Below, piece after piece: positions 16,162-24,620 of a stretch of 64,000 nucleotides of DNA. The notes under the pieces were generated by a model, which worked only from the letters and a program-made list of their open reading frames with translations, was not told the DNA's origin and ran no database searches. Each line of letters starts with the position of its first letter. Position 1 is the stretch's first letter. Origin of the DNA: UBA1738 sp045538755 (lineage in GTDB: Bacteria > Bacillota > Clostridia > UBA1381); assembly GCA_045538755.1 (NCBI GenBank), contig JAZQEC010000038.1:54832-118831 (forward strand), given 5' to 3'. The position numbers and the translations under genes were made by a program.

Positions 16162-17072
16162 TAATGAGCACCCCCTATAATATCTTTTAAACTGCTTATT
16201 CCGCATTTCTCCATTACTTTAGGTAGATTTTCAATAATATCCTTGCAGACATACGGGTCAACTAAATTTGCTGCTCCGACCGATACACCTGTTGCACCGG
16301 CGAGCATAAGCTCAATTACGTCTTCTGCATTTTGAACACCGCCCATACCAATAATCGGTATTTTAACAGCATCATAAACCTGATAAATCATTCTTACCGC
16401 AACTGGTTTTATGGCAGGACCTGAAAATCCTCCCATTTTATTTGCAATAACAGGCTTTTTTGTTTTTAAGTCTATTCTCATACCTAAAAGTGTATTTATC
16501 ATACTAATTCCATCAGCTCCGGCATCTTCGCAAGCTTTTGCAATAGATACAATGTCGGTTACATTTGGAGAAAGCTTTATAAATACAGGCTTTTTAGTAA
16601 CTGCCTTAACTGCTTTTGTAACTTCAGCGGCAGATGCTGCGTTGTTTCCAAAATTTTCGCCGCCTGCGTGAAGATTAGGGCAACTTATATTTACTTCAAG
16701 TATGCCAACCTGATCTTCATTATCAAATTTTTCAGCGGCATAAGTAAAATCTTCTATTGAAAATCCGCCGATATTTGCAACAAGCTTTTTATTAAAAAAT
16801 GTTTTTATTTTTGGAAGTTCTTCTGAGATAACCTTATCAACCCCCGGATTTTGTAGTCCTACCGAGTTAATCATACCTGCTGTACATTCAGCAATTCTCG
16901 GTGTAGGATTTCCAAATCTTGCTTCTTTAGTAGTTCCTTTAAAAGAGAAAGAGCCGAGAATATTTATGTCATAAAGCTGCGAAAACTCAAGCCCGTAACC
17001 AAAGGTGCCGCTTGCAGGAATTATAGGATTGTCAAGCTCTAATCCGCACAAATTGACTTTTGTGTCTACCAT
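16161..17072 (-). CDS. pyrD: Dihydroorotate dehydrogenase 1B, catalytic subunit
   Basis: FMN protein of 303 residues, class 1B: it oxidises dihydroorotate and passes electrons to the PyrK subunit and NAD+. ASGTFGYG and the active-site cysteine in EVNISCPNLHAGG mark the class, and GMGGVQNAEDV is the FMN phosphate site. The start at 17072 overlaps the end of pyrK by 7 bases. Confidence 0.95.
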   Translation of the reverse strand: MVDTKVNLCGLELDNPIIPASGTFGYGLEFSQLYDINILGSFSFKGTTKEARFGNPTPRIAECTAGMINSVGLQNPGVDKVISEELPKIKTFFNKKLVANIGGFSIEDFTYAAEKFDNEDQVGILEVNISCPNLHAGGENFGNNAASAAEVTKAVKAVTKKPVFIKLSPNVTDIVSIAKACEDAGADGISMINTLLGMRIDLKTKKPVIANKMGGFSGPAIKPVAVRMIYQVYDAVKIPIIGMGGVQNAEDVIELMLAGATGVSVGAANLVDPYVCKDIIENLPKVMEKCGISSLKDIIGGAH

Positions 17073-17797
17073 ATAATTTCCTCCTTTTCAAGCACCGGAC
17101 CGTCGGCACAAATTCGTTTATTTCCGTATTTTGTTTTGCAGCTGCACCCCATACACACGCCAAATCCGCAGCCCATTCTTTCCTCAAAGCTTAATTGACC
17201 GCTTGTAATTGATGTATTATATACAGCTTTTAACATACGTTCAGGGCCGCAGGTATAGAAATATGAATAATTAATATCCTTTAACACATCAGTTACAAAG
17301 CCTTTTGTTCCAAGACTTCCGTCAACTGTTGCAACGAAAACATCTGCACCAATAGCTTTAAATTCATCTTCATAAAAGACTTCCTCTTCTTTATTAAAGC
17401 CAATTATTACAGAAACTTTTTTACCTTCACTTATCAAATCCTTTGCGAGTTTGAACATAGGCGGAACTCCAACGCCTCCGCCGATTAATACCGGATTTTC
17501 ACCGCTATCTGACGTATTAAAGCCGTTTCCAAGTCCAACAAGTATGTCAAGCCATGTATTTTCCTGCATAGCTGACATTATACTTGTTCCCTTTCCTACT
17601 ACTTTGTAAATTAGAGTAAGAGAATTTTCACTATAATCGCATATTGATATAGGTCTTCTTAAAAATTTGCCTTCAATCTTAATGTTGACAAACTGGCCAG
17701 GGGCGATAATCGCTGACGTATCGCCCTCAAGCTTCATTTCATAAACATTTTTTGCAATTCGTTTATTAGAAATAACCTTAAAATAAGCCTGTTTCAT
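17066..17797 (-). CDS. pyrK: Dihydroorotate dehydrogenase 1B, electron transfer subunit
   Basis: A 243-residue FAD/[2Fe-2S] protein. The N-terminal FAD domain has RRPISICDY, the nucleotide domain has LIGGGVGVPPM, and the C-terminal cluster motif is CGFGVCMGCSCKTK plus a later Cys in KRICADGP. It connects the FMN of PyrD to NAD+. It lies 3 nt after carB and overlaps pyrD. Confidence 0.95.
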   Translation of the reverse strand: MKQAYFKVISNKRIAKNVYEMKLEGDTSAIIAPGQFVNIKIEGKFLRRPISICDYSENSLTLIYKVVGKGTSIMSAMQENTWLDILVGLGNGFNTSDSGENPVLIGGGVGVPPMFKLAKDLISEGKKVSVIIGFNKEEEVFYEDEFKAIGADVFVATVDGSLGTKGFVTDVLKDINYSYFYTCGPERMLKAVYNTSITSGQLSFEERMGCGFGVCMGCSCKTKYGNKRICADGPVLEKEEIIW

Positions 17798-17800
17798 TTT

Positions 17801-20800
17801 TTACTCCTTGTCAATAGTCGAAATGGTTATTGTCATTTCCTCAAGTACATCGAGAAGTACTCTTACAGTATCAAGCGATGTAAACATTGTTACGTTATTT
17901 TCAACAGCACATCTTCTTATCTGATATCCGTCTGATTCTTCATTCAAAGAATTAAGAGCTCTTGTATTAATTACATAATTTACATAACCCTTACGGATAG
18001 CATTTAATATATCGTCATTTCCTTCACTGATTTTTGACATAACGCGTGTTCTGATTCCGTGAGCTTTTAAAAATTCTGCTGTTCCCTTTGTAGCTTCAAT
18101 ATTAAAGCCGAGTTCATAGAATCTCTTAACAAGCGGAAGTGCCTCTTCTTTATCCTTATCGGCAACTGTCACGAAAATTGTTCCATAGTTAACAACATTC
18201 ATTCCTGAAGCTTTTAATGATTTATAAAGTGCACGTGTAAGCTTGTCATCATAGCCTATCGCTTCTCCTGTCGATTTCATTTCAGGTGAAAGATATGCGT
18301 CAAGTCCTCTAATTTTTGAGAATGAGAATGCAGGTGTCTTAACATACCAACGCTTCTTTTCTTCGGGATAAAGTTCTGTATATCCCTGTTCCTTTAATGA
18401 GTGTCCGAGCATTACAAGTGTAGCAATATCTGCAATCTGATAGCCTGTTGATTTTGACACAAACGGCACAGTTCTTGAAGATCTTGGGTTTACTTCGATT
18501 ACATAGACGTCTTCATTTTCGTCAACGATAAACTGAATATTGAAAAGTCCGATTATTCCAATTCCCAAGCCAAGCTTTTTAGAGTAATCAAGAATTGTCT
18601 GCTTTGCCTTATCAGATACACTAAATGTAGGATAAACACTTATACTGTCACCTGAGTGAATACCTGTTCTTTCAACGTGCTCCATTATACCTGGAACAAA
18701 AACATCAACACCGTCACAAACTGCGTCAACTTCAAGCTCTTTTCCAATGATGTATTTATCAACTAACACAGGCTTGTCTTCGTCAATTTCAACGGCAGTT
18801 TTTAAATACTGACGAAGCCCTTCTTCGTTTGCAACAATCTGCATAGCTCTTCCGCCAAGAACATAGCTTGGACGAACTAGTACAGGATAGCCGATTTCAG
18901 CAGCAGCCTTTACTCCATCCTCTATCTTTGTAACTGCTTGTCCTTTCGGTTGCGGAATTTCAAGCTTTTCCATAATCTTTTCAAATGCATCACGGTTTTC
19001 CGCATTGTCGATTGCCACACAGTCAGTGCCAATCAGCTTTACTCCGTGTTTAGAAAGCGGTTCTGCAAGGTTGATTGCTGTCTGTCCGCCGAGTGATGCG
19101 ACAACTCCAAGCGGCTTTTCAAGCTCAATGATATTCATAACATCTTCAACTGTAAGCGGCTCAAAATAGAGTTTATCGCTTGTTGTATAGTCCGTTGAAA
19201 CTGTTTCAGGGTTATTATTTATGATGATAGCTTCATACCCTGCGTTTTTAATAGTTTTCACAGCGTGAACAGTTGAATAGTCAAATTCTACACCCTGACC
19301 AATTCTGATAGGGCCGGAACCTAAAACAATAATTTTCTTTTTATCACTTACAACCGACTCATTCTCGTCTTCATAAGTTGAGTAAAGGTATGGGACATAG
19401 CTTGTAAATTCACTTGCACAAGTGTCCATCATTTTATATACAGGGAAAATGTTATTGCTCTTGCGAATATTATATACATCTTCTTCAGACATTTTCCAAA
19501 GGTCAGCTATATACTTATCGCAGAAGCCGATTTTTTTGGCTTCGTGAAGAATATCAATATTGCCTGAGTTTTCTTCAAGTACCTTTTCAAAATCAACAAT
19601 CTTCTTTATTTTATCAAGGAAGAACATATCAATTCCTGTAAGGTTGCAAATGGTTGAATGGTCAACACCAAGCCACATAAGCTGTGCGATGGCATAAATT
19701 CTGTCATCGGTTCCTTCTTTGATGTAGTCAAGAAGCTCTTCAACCGACATTTTTTCCTTATCAAATTTTGATTTATAGATATGACAAATACCAATTTCAA
19801 GAGAACGGATAGCTTTTAAAAGGCTTTCTTCCATCGTTCTTCCGATTGCCATTACTTCGCCGGTTGCTTTCATCTGTGTTGAAAGCTTGTTTGAGGCTGA
19901 AGTAAATTTATCAAATGGGAATCTCGGCATCTTTGTTACTACATAGTCAAGTGCCGGTTCAAATGATGCAGGTGTGTTTGCAAGCTTAATTTCATCAAGT
20001 GACATACCTACGGCAATTTTTGCAGTAACTCTTGCAATCGGGTATCCACTTGCTTTTGAAGCCAAAGCTGATGAACGTGAAACTCTTGGATTTACCTCAA
20101 TTACATAATAATCAAATGACTGCGGGTCAAGTGCAAATTGTACGTTACAGCCACCTTCGATTTTTAGTGCCTTAATAATTTTCAACGCACTTTCACGCAA
20201 CATACTGCATTCTTTACTTGTCAAAGTCTGGCAAGGTGCGACAACTATTGAGTCACCTGTATGAATTCCAACAGGGTCTAAGTTTTCCATATTACAAATT
20301 GTAATTGCAGTGTCATTCTTATCACGCATTACTTCATATTCTATTTCTTTATATCCCTTAATACTCTTTTCAACAAGAACTTGTCCGACAGGAGAAAGCT
20401 GAAGAGCATTTTTCATAATTTCGCAAAGCTCTTCTTCGTTATCTGCAAAACCGCCGCCTGTTCCGCCAAGAGTAAATGCAGGTCTTAAAACAACAGGATA
20501 TCCTATTTCAAGTGCTGCTTTTTTACCTTCTTCGATAGAGTGAGTGATAAGCGATGGAAGTACCGGCTCACCCAACTCTTCGCAGAGTTCTTTGAACAGT
20601 TCGCGGTCTTCAGCTCTTTCAATACTTTCTACACTTGTACCTAAAAGCTCAACCTGACATTCTTGAAGTATTCCCTTTCTCGCAAGCTGCATTGCGAGGT
20701 TAAGTCCTGTTTGTCCGCCTATTCCAGGAACAATCGCATCAGGACGTTCATATCTTAAAATTTTAGCTACATATTCAAGTGTTAAAGGTTCCATATAAAC

Positions 20801-20989
20801 CTTGTCTGCTATCGATGTATCTGTCATAATTGTGGCAGGATTTGAGTTTACAAGTACAACCTCATAACCCTCTTCTTTAAGGGCAAGACATGCCTGCGTT
20901 CCTGCATAGTCAAACTCAGCAGCCTGACCAATTACAATTGGGCCGGAACCAATTACCATTACTTTTTTTAAATCTTTTCTCTTAGGCAT
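17801..20989 (-). CDS. carB: Carbamoyl-phosphate synthase large subunit
   Basis: A 1062-residue synthetase with two homologous ATP-grasp halves (GSGPIVIGQAAEFDYAG near 15, GSGPIRIGQGVEFDYS near 555) and a C-terminal MGS-like allosteric domain (VADKDKEEALPL). Both halves keep the NPRxSRSSA / NPRSSRTVPF metal and nucleotide motif. I use the ATG at 20989 (MPKRKDLKK) behind AAGGAGGGAC; the longer frame to 21136 lies inside carA. The first 8 bases overlap carA. It supplies carbamoyl phosphate, probably from free ammonia, given the state of its partner CarA. Confidence 0.95.
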   Translation of the reverse strand: MPKRKDLKKVMVIGSGPIVIGQAAEFDYAGTQACLALKEEGYEVVLVNSNPATIMTDTSIADKVYMEPLTLEYVAKILRYERPDAIVPGIGGQTGLNLAMQLARKGILQECQVELLGTSVESIERAEDRELFKELCEELGEPVLPSLITHSIEEGKKAALEIGYPVVLRPAFTLGGTGGGFADNEEELCEIMKNALQLSPVGQVLVEKSIKGYKEIEYEVMRDKNDTAITICNMENLDPVGIHTGDSIVVAPCQTLTSKECSMLRESALKIIKALKIEGGCNVQFALDPQSFDYYVIEVNPRVSRSSALASKASGYPIARVTAKIAVGMSLDEIKLANTPASFEPALDYVVTKMPRFPFDKFTSASNKLSTQMKATGEVMAIGRTMEESLLKAIRSLEIGICHIYKSKFDKEKMSVEELLDYIKEGTDDRIYAIAQLMWLGVDHSTICNLTGIDMFFLDKIKKIVDFEKVLEENSGNIDILHEAKKIGFCDKYIADLWKMSEEDVYNIRKSNNIFPVYKMMDTCASEFTSYVPYLYSTYEDENESVVSDKKKIIVLGSGPIRIGQGVEFDYSTVHAVKTIKNAGYEAIIINNNPETVSTDYTTSDKLYFEPLTVEDVMNIIELEKPLGVVASLGGQTAINLAEPLSKHGVKLIGTDCVAIDNAENRDAFEKIMEKLEIPQPKGQAVTKIEDGVKAAAEIGYPVLVRPSYVLGGRAMQIVANEEGLRQYLKTAVEIDEDKPVLVDKYIIGKELEVDAVCDGVDVFVPGIMEHVERTGIHSGDSISVYPTFSVSDKAKQTILDYSKKLGLGIGIIGLFNIQFIVDENEDVYVIEVNPRSSRTVPFVSKSTGYQIADIATLVMLGHSLKEQGYTELYPEEKKRWYVKTPAFSFSKIRGLDAYLSPEMKSTGEAIGYDDKLTRALYKSLKASGMNVVNYGTIFVTVADKDKEEALPLVKRFYELGFNIEATKGTAEFLKAHGIRTRVMSKISEGNDDILNAIRKGYVNYVINTRALNSLNEESDGYQIRRCAVENNVTMFTSLDTVRVLLDVLEEMTITISTIDKE

Positions 20990-22079
20990 TTTTCTGTCCC
21001 TCCTTAATGTTATCCAAAAATTTGTCAAACAGATAGCTTGTATCATTTGAGCTTGGTGTGCTGTCAGGTCGGTATTGAACTGAGAAAAGCTTGTCTTTTT
21101 CGCATTCAATACCTTCAACAGTATTGTCAAGTACATTTATATGCGTAACCTTAAGCTCTGTTTTTTCTACTGAATCAGCATCTACTGCATAGCCGTGATT
21201 TTGATTTACAATTTCAATTTTTTCTGTTTTAAGGTTTTTCACAGGATGGTTTGAACCTCTGTGACCGAATTTCATTTTGTAAGTATTTGCACCGTATGCA
21301 AGAGAAATAAGCTGATGACCGAGACCTACGCCGAAAATCGGTAGTTCACCCTTTAGCGATTTAATTGTTTCCACAACTTCAGGAACATCCACAGGATTTC
21401 CAGGGCCGTTAGAAACGAACAATCCGTCCGGCTTCATAAAACGTATTTCGTCAGCTGTTGTATTATATGGAACAACCGTAATGTTTGCACCTCTCATATT
21501 AAGACCTTTTATAGTACTTAATGTGATTCCGCAGTCTATTGCAACAATGTTATATTTATGGTTTGAAGTTCTTGAGTACCATCTTTTCTTGCAGCTCACT
21601 CTTGAAACTGCATCCTTTAGAATATCTCTTGATTTTAAAACCTCAATAGCATCGTCAATACCGGTATCAGCATCTGTAATAAGAACCTTGCTCGTTCCGT
21701 TGTCACGAATGTGTCTTGCAATCTTTCTTGTGTCCACACCATAAATTCCCGGAATATTGTTTTCCGAAAGGAGTTCATCAAGAGTTTTCGTGTAACGGAA
21801 ATTGCTTGGCATATCATTGTAATCTCTTACAATGAGTCCTCCTATTGTAGGAGTTTTGCTTTCTGAATCCTCGTCTGTAATTCCATAATTACCAATAAGA
21901 GGATATGTCATAACAACCATCTGATATGTATAAGTAGGATCGGTTACAACCTCCTGATACCCTACCATAGAAGTATTAAATACAAGTTCACAAACCTTTT
22001 CGTTATTACTTCCAAAACCGTAGCCGTAGTATTCTGTGCCATCTTCCAAAACTAATTTTCTGTCATATTGTCTTTGCAT
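20982..22079 (-). CDS. carA: Carbamoyl-phosphate synthase small subunit with degenerate glutaminase site
   Basis: A 365-residue CarA by length, N-terminal domain and FGHRGSNHPV / NQNHGYAVD motifs. The catalytic triad is lost. The nucleophile Cys (GICLGHQ in the family) is Gly252 (GVGLGHQ, codon GGT at 21324-21326), and the HPE motif is RPD, with Arg337 (codon CGA at 21069-21071) and Asp339. Glutamine hydrolysis should therefore not occur. The frame is intact, so the subunit probably keeps a structural role and CarB uses ammonia. I chose the ATG at 22079, since AAGGGGG lies 8 nt upstream; it overlaps pyrC by 28 bases. Confidence 0.93.
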   Translation of the reverse strand: MQRQYDRKLVLEDGTEYYGYGFGSNNEKVCELVFNTSMVGYQEVVTDPTYTYQMVVMTYPLIGNYGITDEDSESKTPTIGGLIVRDYNDMPSNFRYTKTLDELLSENNIPGIYGVDTRKIARHIRDNGTSKVLITDADTGIDDAIEVLKSRDILKDAVSRVSCKKRWYSRTSNHKYNIVAIDCGITLSTIKGLNMRGANITVVPYNTTADEIRFMKPDGLFVSNGPGNPVDVPEVVETIKSLKGELPIFGVGLGHQLISLAYGANTYKMKFGHRGSNHPVKNLKTEKIEIVNQNHGYAVDADSVEKTELKVTHINVLDNTVEGIECEKDKLFSVQYRPDSTPSSNDTSYLFDKFLDNIKEGQKNA

Positions 22080-23320
22080 ACTATATCCCCCTTGTAAATT
22101 GTTAACATACATTTTCCAAAAACCTTTTCATTTTCAAACGGTGAGCTTCTTCCTTTCGAAAGAAAATCATCGGAATCTATTACATATTCGCTATTTAGGT
22201 CAAAAACTGTCAGATTTGCTGTTTCGCCTTCAGCAAGCTTGCTTCCTATATTAAATCTGCTGTTTGGATTATCGCTCATCAGTATTATAAGTTTTTCAAG
22301 TGGTATTATTCCTGTTTTTACTAAGTGTGTATATAAGACAGGAAACGCAGTTTCAATACCAACTACTCCCATTAAGCTTTTTTCAAGACCTTTTGATTTT
22401 TCCTCAAGAGAATGTGGTGCATGGTCTGTTGCAATCATATCAATAGTTCCGTCTTTTATTCCTTCGATAAGTGCCAGTCTGTCTTCCTCACTTCTGATTG
22501 GCGGATTCATTTTAAAGCGCCCTTCTTCTTTTAACATAGTATCGTTAAAGACGAGATAATGCGGTCCTGTTTCGCAGGTCACTGAAAGACCTTCTTTTTT
22601 TGCTTTTCTTATAAGCTCAACACTTTCTTTTGCGGATATATGGCATACGTGATACTTACAGCCCGTCCTTTTCACAAGTTCAAGATCACGTTTTATCTGT
22701 CCCCATTCACTCTCGGAGCAAATTCCTCTGTGGCCGTGTTTTTTTGCATATTCTCCGTCGTGAATATATCCGCCGTAAAGCAAAGAATTGTCTTCGCAAT
22801 GTGCGGCAATGATTTTATTGAGTTTTTTTGCGTTTTGCATTGCTTTTTCCATTATGTTTTGGCTTTGGACTCCTCGTCCATCGTCAGAAAAAGCTACTGC
22901 AGTATCGGAAAGTGCGTCCATATCAACAAGCTTTTCGCCTTGTTCGCCTACTGTTATTGCAGCATAGGGATAAACCGCTATACAGGCGTCTTTTTCGATA
23001 ATATCAGTCTGCAATTTCATATTTTCAACACTGTCAGGAACAGGATTTAAATTCGGCATTGAACATACTGCTGTATAACCACCTTTTGCGGCTGCCATAG
23101 TTCCCGACTTTATTGTTTCTTTATACGAAAAACCCGGCTCACGCAAATGAACATGTACATCTGTAAAACCGGGAAAAATATGATAGCCGGTGCAGTCAAA
23201 AATCTTACAGTCTGCATCAGCTTTTCCTATTGATTTAATTTTACCTTTACAAACGGTAATATCAGTACAGATAAATTTTCCGTCCAGAAAAACCTTTGCA
23301 CCTTTTAAAACGTATTCCAT
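22052..23320 (-). CDS. pyrC: Dihydroorotase
   Basis: A 422-residue class I dihydroorotase of the amidohydrolase fold, closing carbamoyl aspartate to dihydroorotate. Visible are the HxH zinc pair in FTDVHVHLREPG (~54-65), HCEDNSL, CHISAKES, and DHAPHS with the catalytic Asp. It is the first gene of the pyr operon, behind the PyrR-type leader. Its 3' end overlaps the carA start. Confidence 0.95.
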   Translation of the reverse strand: MEYVLKGAKVFLDGKFICTDITVCKGKIKSIGKADADCKIFDCTGYHIFPGFTDVHVHLREPGFSYKETIKSGTMAAAKGGYTAVCSMPNLNPVPDSVENMKLQTDIIEKDACIAVYPYAAITVGEQGEKLVDMDALSDTAVAFSDDGRGVQSQNIMEKAMQNAKKLNKIIAAHCEDNSLLYGGYIHDGEYAKKHGHRGICSESEWGQIKRDLELVKRTGCKYHVCHISAKESVELIRKAKKEGLSVTCETGPHYLVFNDTMLKEEGRFKMNPPIRSEEDRLALIEGIKDGTIDMIATDHAPHSLEEKSKGLEKSLMGVVGIETAFPVLYTHLVKTGIIPLEKLIILMSDNPNSRFNIGSKLAEGETANLTVFDLNSEYVIDSDDFLSKGRSSPFENEKVFGKCMLTIYKGDIVCKDNMTEN

Positions 23321-23356
23321 AAACTACTCACCCCGCTATATAAAGATAAAACTGTA

Positions 23357-23477
23357 CAAAAAAACTCTTGCCAAACGACAAGAGCTTGCATACAAACATA
23401 GATGTATCCCTAAACGGCATACAAAAACCTATTTAATACACAATCTTGTCGGCATCTCTGTACCAATCTTAAAGATC
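23357..23477 (-). promoter_or_regulatory. PyrR-type attenuator of the pyr operon
   Basis: The minus-strand leader contains GTACAGAGATGCC (around 23451-23463) on a short hairpin, which differs at few positions from the PyrR-binding loop GTCCAGAGAGGC(C/T). A terminator (CTCTTGTC / GGCAAGAG, 23365-23384) is followed by seven T. The upstream CGACAAGA (about 23444-23451) can pair with TCTTGTCG of the terminator's 5' arm. That gives the expected exclusive antiterminator. PyrR with UMP would stabilise the first hairpin and release the terminator. The pyrR gene is not in the window. Confidence 0.65.
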
Positions 23478-23483
23478 AAAAAT

Positions 23484-23512
23484 ATAATAACACATTTTTC
23501 TTTTTTTGTCAA
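23484..23512 (-). promoter_or_regulatory. Sigma-A promoter of the pyr operon
   Basis: -35 TTGACA at 23507-23512, -10 TATTAT at 23484-23489, 17-bp spacer, minus strand; transcription would start just ahead of the PyrR-type hairpin. Confidence 0.8.
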
Positions 23513-23708
23513 GATTTCTTTTGTAAATTTATGTAGTTTTTAGATTTTAAAAATAAGACCTAAAACCATTAATATTTTATTATAAATTATCAGAAAAGTA
23601 AATAACCACGAGTAATATTTAATATTAATATGGATTAAACTTTTTTCATCTTAAAGTCAAAAACTGCTTATTTTTTCAATATTTATTTAGCAGTGCATTA
23701 CTTTTCAG

Positions 23709-23780
23709 TTTATAATTATAAAATTTTTTGCTAAATATTTTAATTTTGTTATTGATTTTTGAGTAAATATACGTTAAAAT
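23709..23780 (+). promoter_or_regulatory. Rubrerythrin promoter with upstream palindrome
   Basis: -35 TTGATT at 23752-23757 and -10 TAAAAT at 23775-23780, spacer 17 bp. About 30 bp upstream lies the perfect 14-bp palindrome TTTATAATTATAAA (23709-23722), reminiscent of a PerR box but lacking its central spacer base. The rest of the 23513-23830 gap is AT-rich with no gene. Confidence 0.5.
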
Positions 23781-23830
23781 GTAAATAATAAAATTATTAA
23801 ATTTTAAATTATTTTAAGGAGTGATTTTCA

Positions 23831-24364
23831 ATGGATTACAAGGGAACAAAAACAGAACAAAACTTAATGGCAGCTTTTGCAGGCGAATCTCAGGCAAGAA
23901 ATAAGTACACATACTTTGCGTCTGTTGCAAAAAAAGAGGGCTATGAGCAAATTGCTGCTATTTTCCAAAAGACCGCAGATAACGAAAAAGAGCACGCAAA
24001 ACTTTGGTTTAAGGAGCTTAATGGCATTTCTGATACTCTAAACAATTTAAATGCTGCTGCTGACGGCGAAAACTACGAATGGACCGATATGTATGAAGGC
24101 TTTGCAAAAGATGCCGAAGAAGAAGGTTTTACTGCACTTGCTGCACGTTTTAGAGCTGTTGCTAAAATCGAAAAAGAACACGAGGAAAGATACAGAAGAC
24201 TTATCGACAATGTTGAGATGAATAAAGTGTTCGAAAAAGCAGGAGAAACTATGTGGGAATGCCGTAACTGCGGACATATTGTTGTTGGCAAAAAAGCTCC
24301 GGAAATTTGCCCTGTATGCAACCATCCAAAGAGTTACTTTGAAGTAAGAGCAGAAAATTATTAA
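23831..24364 (+). CDS. rbr: Rubrerythrin (peroxidase)
   Basis: A 177-residue two-domain protein. The N-terminal ferritin-like diiron domain has EKEHAKL (~49) and EKEHEERY (~114). The C-terminal rubredoxin-like domain has CRNCG and CPVCNHP binding one iron. It reduces hydrogen peroxide with electrons from rubredoxin or NADH systems in anaerobes. It stands alone between the pyr operon and pckG, with AAGGAGTGA before its ATG and a terminator behind. A rubredoxin gene lies at 30644. Confidence 0.95.
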   Translation: MDYKGTKTEQNLMAAFAGESQARNKYTYFASVAKKEGYEQIAAIFQKTADNEKEHAKLWFKELNGISDTLNNLNAAADGENYEWTDMYEGFAKDAEEEGFTALAARFRAVAKIEKEHEERYRRLIDNVEMNKVFEKAGETMWECRNCGHIVVGKKAPEICPVCNHPKSYFEVRAENY

Positions 24365-24431
24365 TGGTAAAATATAATGGGTTTAAGAGAACCACAAGAT
24401 TTGAACAAAATCAAATATTAAATTGCTCGTG

Positions 24432-24468
24432 AATGAGTTCGGTGTTTTATCGGACTCATTTCTTTTTT
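24432..24468 (+). terminator. Terminator of rubrerythrin
   Basis: Stem AATGAGTTCG / CGGACTCATT (24432-24460, one mismatch) followed by TTCTTTTTT. Confidence 0.8.
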
Positions 24469-24550
24469 ATTTGTTTTATGAAGTTTTCCTGCTGTAGAAA
24501 AAGTGTTCTTTACATAACTATATGGTCTCTTTATAACAAATTCTTTGGTA

Positions 24551-24595
24551 TAAAAATATACCCCACCAAATGTGTCTGATTTTGGTGGGGTATAT
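24551..24595 (-). terminator. Terminator of pckG
   Basis: Perfect 15-bp inverted repeat (24556-24570 with 24581-24595, core TACCCCACCAAA) followed on the minus strand by TTTTTAT; 25 bases past the pckG stop. Confidence 0.85.
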
Positions 24596-24620
24596 AAAAA
24601 TACGCTGTTTTAATACATGA

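Noticed and set aside
22640..23543. Open frames on the plus strand (136 and 117 codons) across pyrC and its leader
   Set aside because: They lie antisense to the well-supported pyrC gene or across its promoter and attenuator, lack ribosome binding sites, and are rich in Phe, Ile and Cys like typical antisense shadows.
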